Positions 59,994 to 64,000 of a stretch of 64,000 nt of DNA are shown piece by piece (position 1 is the first letter of the stretch; every line of letters begins with the position of its first letter). The stretch comes from Crocinitomicaceae bacterium (GTDB lineage: Bacteria; Bacteroidota; Bacteroidia; Flavobacteriales_D; Crocinitomicaceae). The notes under the pieces are model-generated. The model made no database searches. It saw nothing but the letters and a program-made list of their open reading frames with translations, and had not been told where the DNA came from. The stretch is from contig JACJYW010000009.1 in the NCBI GenBank assembly GCA_020635955.1, positions 186,001-250,000 of the forward strand, written 5' to 3'. Made by a program: the position numbers and the translations under genes.

Positions 59994-61115
59994 TTGAAAA
60001 TCTATCTCATAGCCGGTGAAGCATCCGGAGATCTGCACGCCAGTAATCTGATGAAAGCTATCTTAAAAAAGGCTCCAGACACCACTTTTAGGTATTGGGG
60101 AGGAGACCGAATGCAGGCAGTTTACGGAGAACCCGTTAAACATATCAAGGATCTGGCGTTTATGGGATTTATTGAGGTATTGATGAACCTCAAAACCATT
60201 ATGGGCAACATTCGCTTTTGTAAAGAAGATATTCTAAAATTTAAACCGGATGTATTGGTATTGGTTGATTATCCTGGATTTAATCTAAGAATTGCCGAAT
60301 TTGCTAAAGCCAACGGAATAAAGGTGCATTATTATATATCGCCGCAGATCTGGGCATGGAAGCAAAATCGTGGTTTCAAGATCAAAAAAACGGTGGACGA
60401 AATGTATTGTATACTTCCATTTGAAAAGGAATTCTATAAAAAATTTGACATGGAAGTTCACTATGTTGGCCATCCACTAATTGATGCTATACAGGATTTT
60501 AAATCATCTGCCATTTCAAAAGAGGCTTTTAGAAGTGAATTCGGCTTAACACAAAAGCCAATATTGGCTTTATTACCCGGCAGCAGAAAACAGGAGATCA
60601 AGATCAAATTGCCTATCATGTTGGATGCAGCAAAAAAATATTCGGATTTTGAAGTCGTAGTGGCAGGAGCTCCGAATCTTCCTTCATCATTCTATCTTGA
60701 AATTGCAGGGGATCAACAAATGCATTGGATTTCGAACCGAACATATGATCTATTGAACAATACACATTTGGCTATGGTCACTTCAGGAACTGCCACTTTG
60801 GAAACCGCCTTGTTTAACGTTCCGCAGGTTGTGTGTTATAAGGGTAGTCAGGTATCCTACCAAATTGCCAAAAGACTGGTGAAAGTAGATTATATCTCTC
60901 TAGTTAATCTGATCAGTGGAAAAGAAGTGGTGAAAGAACTGATCCAAAATGATCTAACACCCAAAAACATTCAGGTGGCACTCGATAAATTGGTTGAGAA
61001 TGGCTCTGTTGAAAGAATTAAAATGCTGGAGGACTATCAATCACTTGAAGAGCTATTAGGTGGTGGTGGCGCATCTGACACAGTGGCTGAATTATTGCTA
61101 GATAAAATTAAGTGA
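59994..61115 (+). CDS. lpxB: Lipid-A-disaccharide synthase
   Basis: A 373-residue GT-B glycosyltransferase that joins UDP-diacylglucosamine and lipid X in lipid A synthesis. Signatures: IAGEASGDLHASNLM at the N-terminus, VLVDYPGFNLRIAEFA, YISPQIWAWKQNR, ALLPGSRKQEIK, and the C-terminal VTSGTATLETAL. The start is TTG 59994, the only start fitting the family N-terminus. Length fits E. coli LpxB (382). It overlaps the following gene by 4 bp. Confidence 0.96.
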   Translation: MKIYLIAGEASGDLHASNLMKAILKKAPDTTFRYWGGDRMQAVYGEPVKHIKDLAFMGFIEVLMNLKTIMGNIRFCKEDILKFKPDVLVLVDYPGFNLRIAEFAKANGIKVHYYISPQIWAWKQNRGFKIKKTVDEMYCILPFEKEFYKKFDMEVHYVGHPLIDAIQDFKSSAISKEAFRSEFGLTQKPILALLPGSRKQEIKIKLPIMLDAAKKYSDFEVVVAGAPNLPSSFYLEIAGDQQMHWISNRTYDLLNNTHLAMVTSGTATLETALFNVPQVVCYKGSQVSYQIAKRLVKVDYISLVNLISGKEVVKELIQNDLTPKNIQVALDKLVENGSVERIKMLEDYQSLEELLGGGGASDTVAELLLDKIK

Positions 61116-62284
61116 AACACTTGTTTAACATATTGATCCTGGTTTTTGCCTTGAATGTTACGGGGCAGGAATTAAGCGTTGGGATCATGCGTTATTATAA
61201 ATTAACCGGTGTTAAAGTATCCCATAACGAAGGTAATTACAGGGTATATGGAGACACTTCTGAGATCACTGGTTTGTGGGCCGATCAGTCTATTTATCTC
61301 AAGCGCAGTGGAAATGGCGTGAAAATTGAGAAAGGCGGAAATACTTTAGGAACCTTTGACACAGTCTATTTCAGACAACAAAAGGCAAATAGCAGTTTTA
61401 ATATCCAGGCTTTATCCGGTAATAAAGTCCGTAAATACCAGGACGATCTCGTCATTTTTGCAGATGCTGAGGGATTACTAACTACGGTTAATGAGGTAAA
61501 TATGGCCAATTATTTAGCCGGAGTAATTGAAAGTGAAGGAGGTGGCGGTAAACACATTGAATATTATAAAGTACAGGCTATTCTAAGTCGTACTTATGCT
61601 CTGGATCATTTGAGCAAACATAAAAAAGAGGGGTTTTCAGTTTGCGATCGCACACATTGTCAGGCTTACCATAGCATGCTCCGTTTCACTCCGGATATTA
61701 GAAAAGCAGTTGAGGAAACTAAAGGCATCATTATGCTGGATCAAAATCTGAAATTGGCGGACGGATTCTTTTTTGCCAATTGCGGTGGCCAAACCAGTGA
61801 ATCAGATTTTGTATGGAATGTGGCAGTACCTTATTGTCGAAGCATAGCTGACACGTTTTGTGTGAATTCGAAACAAGCTAATTGGACCACTAAAATTTCC
61901 AAATCATCATGGAAACATTACTTAATCGAACAGTTTGGCTATCCAGTTAACGATTCTGTTTTTGGAGAATACCTCTACACTTTTGATCAGCCGGCCAGAA
62001 AAGCTTTCTATATCGCGCCACAATTAGGTATTCCTTTGAGAGATCTACGAGTTGAATTCAAACTAAAATCTACCTGGTTTTCATGTCATCCGGAAGGTGA
62101 TCAGGTGGTACTAGTCGGAAAAGGTTTTGGTCATGGTGTTGGTTTATGCCAGGAAGGGGCAATGAATATGGCAAAGGCCGGATATTCGTACGAGCAAATT
62201 CTTCATTTCTATTTTACCGATATTCAGTTGTTCGATTATTTCAAGTGGTTGTTTTTGAAACAGGAGGAGGTTGTTGGGTTGTAG
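61112..62284 (+). CDS. SpoIID/LytB-domain protein
   Basis: A 390-residue exported protein (signal ending VTGQ). The SpoIID domain (about 100-370) has NYLAGVIESEGGGG, QAILSRTYALDHL and GKGFGHGVGLCQEGAMNMAK. Such domains bind or cut denuded glycan strands in endospore formers, but are widespread in other phyla. Here it may act in cell wall turnover (inference). The start is GTG 61112, overlapping lpxB. It is followed directly by the inverted-repeat-bordered element. Confidence 0.87.
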   Translation: MKHLFNILILVFALNVTGQELSVGIMRYYKLTGVKVSHNEGNYRVYGDTSEITGLWADQSIYLKRSGNGVKIEKGGNTLGTFDTVYFRQQKANSSFNIQALSGNKVRKYQDDLVIFADAEGLLTTVNEVNMANYLAGVIESEGGGGKHIEYYKVQAILSRTYALDHLSKHKKEGFSVCDRTHCQAYHSMLRFTPDIRKAVEETKGIIMLDQNLKLADGFFFANCGGQTSESDFVWNVAVPYCRSIADTFCVNSKQANWTTKISKSSWKHYLIEQFGYPVNDSVFGEYLYTFDQPARKAFYIAPQLGIPLRDLRVEFKLKSTWFSCHPEGDQVVLVGKGFGHGVGLCQEGAMNMAKAGYSYEQILHFYFTDIQLFDYFKWLFLKQEEVVGL

Positions 62285-62289
62285 AATCC

Positions 62290-62703
62290 AGAACACGGAG
62301 CACGGAACATAGACTGGATTAGATTCCCTTTTTAAAATTAACGAGCATTTTTTGAATTATCACCAGTTCATTGATCAATTGGTTTAGCATTAAACAATCG
62401 GCTAATCCTAGTTCAGCAGCTAAAAGCAATTGAGTTTCCAATTCATGGGCCGAACCAATAGAATAATCAATAAACATGCTAAATTCTTTTGAAGTTCTTC
62501 TAGAAGATCCTTCTGCAATGTTCGAAGGTATTGAAATCGTACTTCTAATTATATGTGACGTAATATCAAACCGGTTTTCCTTTGGAAAATCATTTGTTAA
62601 AATCAGTATCTTCTTAGACAAATCCATACTGCGCTTCCATATTGTCATATTTCTAAAATTGTGCATATTCTTTCGTTTAAATAAGTCCGTGCTCTGTGTT
62701 CTT
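62290..62703. mobile_element. IVS-like element: four-helix gene between inverted repeats
   Basis: The terminal inverted repeats are AGAACACGGAGCACGGA (62290-62306) and, on the other strand, AGAACACAGAGCACGGAC (62685-62702, complement of GTCCGTGCTCTGTGTTCT), differing at one position in the core. They enclose 62319-62666, a 23S-intervening-sequence-type gene. In 23S rRNA the same gene type lies within an intervening sequence whose ends pair. No rRNA is present here, and no target-site duplication was clear. Confidence 0.55.
62319..62666 (-). CDS. 23S-intervening-sequence-type four-helix-bundle protein
   Basis: A 115-residue all-helical protein. The family pattern is clear: TIWKRSMDLSKKIL, FPKENRF, IIRSTISIPSNIAEGSSRR, and SIGSAHELETQLLLAAELG. 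Such proteins, first noted in intervening sequences of Leptospira and Coxiella 23S rRNA, form oval pentamers and are thought to bind nucleic acid (family knowledge). It lies between matching inverted repeats, the right of which is 19 bp upstream of its ATG. It shares the strand with the ssb genes but is separated by a terminator. Confidence 0.87.
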   Translation of the reverse strand: MHNFRNMTIWKRSMDLSKKILILTNDFPKENRFDITSHIIRSTISIPSNIAEGSSRRTSKEFSMFIDYSIGSAHELETQLLLAAELGLADCLMLNQLINELVIIQKMLVNFKKGI

Positions 62704-62718
62704 TATCTTGCTCGCTAC

Positions 62719-62771
62719 AAAAAAGCCGGCGAAATGAGCGATCTTCTACCAATTTGCTCATTTGCGCCGGC
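62719..62771 (-). terminator. Strong hairpin terminator of the ssb/Avd cluster
   Basis: GCCGGCGAAATGAGC (62725-62739) pairs with GCTCATTTGCGCCGGC (62756-62771), with one bulged base. On the minus strand it is followed by TTTTTT. It lies 23 bp after the stop of the ssb gene ending at 62795. Confidence 0.85.
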
Positions 62772-62794
62772 CCCGGGAACAACCTTAATCAGAA

Positions 62795-63199
62795 TTAACT
62801 CGCTTTTTTCTGCGTTGCACCTTTTTTGGTTTGTTGTTTCATTTGTATCACACCTTCTTCTTCATTCTTCTTTGGCGTGATCAACAATACTTCGTTCACC
62901 TGAATCTCCGTCAATTTTCTATTCTGACCTGATGCATCCAGGAAAATTCTGTTTATCAGCTTACCATCAACGGCCATTAATTGACCTTTTTTGACATATT
63001 TTTCTACTAATTCAGCCTTTTTACCCCATGCTACAATATTGTGCCATTGAGTTTGTACTTTCTTACCATTTACTTCGGTAACCGTTTCGTTTGTCGCCAA
63101 AGAGAATTTGGCAAGTTTTACTCCATTTTCAAATGTTCTGATCACTGGATCGATTCCTGTTCTACCTATTAGATTTACTGTGTTTTGTAATTTGTTCAT
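62795..63199 (-). CDS. ssb: Single-stranded DNA-binding protein with basic tail
   Basis: A 134-residue SSB with one OB-fold (about 1-105), with NLIGRTGIDPVIRTF, LAKFSLATNE and QWHNIVAWGKKAELVEKY. The C-terminal tail reads MKQQTKKGATQKKAS, so it is basic and lacks the acidic Asp-Asp-Asp-Ile-Pro-Phe-type tip used to recruit partner proteins. It is therefore unlikely to be the main replicative SSB. Start ATG 63199 is chosen because the earlier frame to 63289 overlaps the upstream gene and adds a non-SSB part. Confidence 0.88.
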   Translation of the reverse strand: MNKLQNTVNLIGRTGIDPVIRTFENGVKLAKFSLATNETVTEVNGKKVQTQWHNIVAWGKKAELVEKYVKKGQLMAVDGKLINRIFLDASGQNRKLTEIQVNEVLLITPKKNEEEGVIQMKQQTKKGATQKKAS

Positions 63200-63231
63200 G
63201 TTATTGAAATTTAGTTTGTGATTAATTGTTT

Positions 63232-63603
63232 TTATGCGATTTGTTTTCTTTTGATGTGCACTAAATGTGACATCACTGAACTTTTGCATTCATTTATGTT
63301 CAATGCGATCAATTCATATCCAAGCAGACCCATATAACCTTTTTCTTTGGCAAATCTGATTGCTGCTGCAAGGGTTTCAAGTTCAGACAAAGCTTTGTTT
63401 AATTGATGCATGCTTTCGATAGATTGCGAGACACCTAAACCTTCTTCGATATTATTGATGATCTTCAATGAGGTTTTGCGCAGCTTCTCCGTCAAACCTA
63501 CAGGTCCGTACTTTGGAAAACGTTGTGTGATAAAAAAGATCATTTCCTGGATCTTTAAACACTGGCGGGATATTTCAAGATTATTCAAGTCCATATTGTG
63601 CAT
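63232..63603 (-). CDS. Avd-like four-helix-bundle protein
   Basis: A 123-residue helical protein. The pattern FPKYGPVGLTEKLRKTSL, then NIEEGLGVS, and LNKALSELETLAAAIRFAKEKGYMG resembles the accessory variability determinant (Avd) of diversity-generating retroelements more than the classical 23S-IVP type at 62319. It lies between two ssb genes on the same strand, with gaps of 14 and 32 bp. No reverse transcriptase, template repeat or variable repeat was found in the window. An ATG at 63594 is an alternative start, three codons later. Confidence 0.75.
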   Translation of the reverse strand: MHNMDLNNLEISRQCLKIQEMIFFITQRFPKYGPVGLTEKLRKTSLKIINNIEEGLGVSQSIESMHQLNKALSELETLAAAIRFAKEKGYMGLLGYELIALNINECKSSVMSHLVHIKRKQIA

Positions 63604-63617
63604 GTTTAGGCTGATGA

Positions 63618-63959
63618 TTATGCTTCTTTGTTACCTAACATCAGGATCTCACTCACCTGTACCTCAGTACGGTATCTTTTTTCACCTTCTTTTGTTTCGA
63701 ACGAACGAGTGATCAATTTTCCTTCCACGGCTATTTCCTGTCCTTTCTTGACATACTTTTCAAAAATATCTGCTTGTTTACCCCAGGCGATCAATGAATG
63801 CCACTGAGTTTCCTGTACCTTTTCGCCAGATGCATTTGTATAGAACTCATTTGTTGCCAAACTGATCTTAGCTAATTTGTTTCCGTTCTCGAATGATACG
63901 ATCTCAGGTGCTTGTCCAAGGTTTCCGATCAATTGTACTTTGTTTCTTAGATTGTTCAT
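63618..63959 (-). CDS. ssb: Single-stranded DNA-binding protein, short form
   Basis: A 113-residue SSB with the OB-fold only: KVQLIGNLGQAPEIVSF, LAKISLATNEFY, QWHSLIAWGKQADIFEKYVKKGQ and VQVSEILMLGNKEA at the very end. About half of its residues match the SSB at 62795. It has no flexible tail or acidic tip. First gene of the ssb-Avd-ssb unit, starting 41 bp before the window edge. Its promoter was not seen in the remaining 41 bp, so the unit may begin further upstream. Confidence 0.9.
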   Translation of the reverse strand: MNNLRNKVQLIGNLGQAPEIVSFENGNKLAKISLATNEFYTNASGEKVQETQWHSLIAWGKQADIFEKYVKKGQEIAVEGKLITRSFETKEGEKRYRTEVQVSEILMLGNKEA

Positions 63960-64000
63960 AATGTGTGTGTTTTTAGTTTCCCTTCAATTGCGGGATGAAT

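Noticed and set aside
62290..62703. Intervening sequence inside a 23S rRNA gene
   Set aside because: The gene type fits, but the flanks are a SpoIID-like gene and an ssb cluster, and no 23S sequence is recognisable on either side.
63200..63289. Longer N-terminus of the ssb at 62795
   Set aside because: The extra residues overlap the Avd-like gene and are not part of an OB-fold. ATG 63199 gives a normal SSB start.
62795..63959. A complete diversity-generating retroelement
   Set aside because: Only an Avd-like gene is present. No reverse transcriptase, no A-specific template/variable repeat pair and no lectin-fold target gene was found within the window.
1..64000. rRNA, tRNA, CRISPR arrays, transposases, prophage genes
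   Set aside because: No cloverleaf, rRNA motif, regularly spaced repeat array, or transposase or phage structural protein was recognised on either strand.

Overview
The window is a compact, low-GC chromosomal segment of a Bacteroidota bacterium, most likely a marine member of the Flavobacteriales. The lineage rests on several things seen directly: promoter -7 boxes of the TAnnTTTG type in front of many genes, a type IX secretion gene (porQ) and a type A T9SS sorting tail, a fused 2-oxoacid dehydrogenase E1, the Bacteroidota type of biosynthetic arginine decarboxylase, and a full Na+-translocating NADH:quinone reductase operon, which suggests a sodium-rich habitat. No rRNA, tRNA, CRISPR array, transposase or prophage was found. 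Almost all DNA is coding, and no gene-free stretch exceeds about 270 bp.

Layout. 0-5 kb: tail of a HAD-like hydrolase, a YwqK/MORN-like secreted protein, an OmpR-family regulator with a sensorless histidine kinase, and a three-gene stress-like operon. That operon carries a textbook array of four 11-bp direct repeats next to its -7 box. CorA and two small unknown genes follow. 5-10 kb: an Lrp regulator converging on a polyamine operon (arginine decarboxylase, agmatinase, an RMD1/DUF155 membrane protein, a deoxyhypusine-synthase-like enzyme). 10-20 kb: rsmG, an ECF sigma factor, a glycosyltransferase, tgt, an LptF/G permease, the menaquinone genes menI and menF, an OmpA protein, porQ, a lipoprotein and a phosphodiesterase. 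19.5-26 kb: truA, then a tightly coupled run def, TPR lipoprotein, NodB-like, GNAT/FemAB-like, SDR, upp, membrane protein, HAD phosphatase. 26-32 kb: nqrABCDEF with its own terminator. 32-41 kb: acs, a T9SS cargo protein, SRPBCC, PAP2, fluoride channel, rho, glmM. 41-51 kb: a TPR protein, a PorE-like OmpA protein, a second OmpA protein, a 7TM SpoIIE phosphatase and a DPP-IV peptidase. 51-62 kb: fused E1, small membrane proteins, a GT39-like protein, an outer-membrane barrel, NlpC/P60, lpxB and a SpoIID-like protein.

The last 1.7 kb is the most unusual part. Two small SSB proteins without acidic tips flank an Avd-like four-helix-bundle gene. Next to them a 23S-intervening-sequence-type four-helix gene sits between matching terminal inverted repeats, and a solo hairpin relative of these repeats lies at 20.25 kb. 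Other signals include the synonymous fossil of a lost SpoIIE paralogue at 46.71 kb, a perfect 31-bp direct repeat flanking a gene at 53.6-54.3 kb, a 26-bp palindrome at 41.33 kb, a palindrome before nqrA, two apparently leaderless genes, and a new-looking domain shared by two OmpA proteins.

Functionally, the window joins envelope biogenesis (LptF/G, LpxB, OmpA proteins, T9SS parts, PAP2, NlpC/P60), respiration (NQR, menaquinone), polyamine synthesis, and translation or RNA modification (tgt, truA, rsmG, def).
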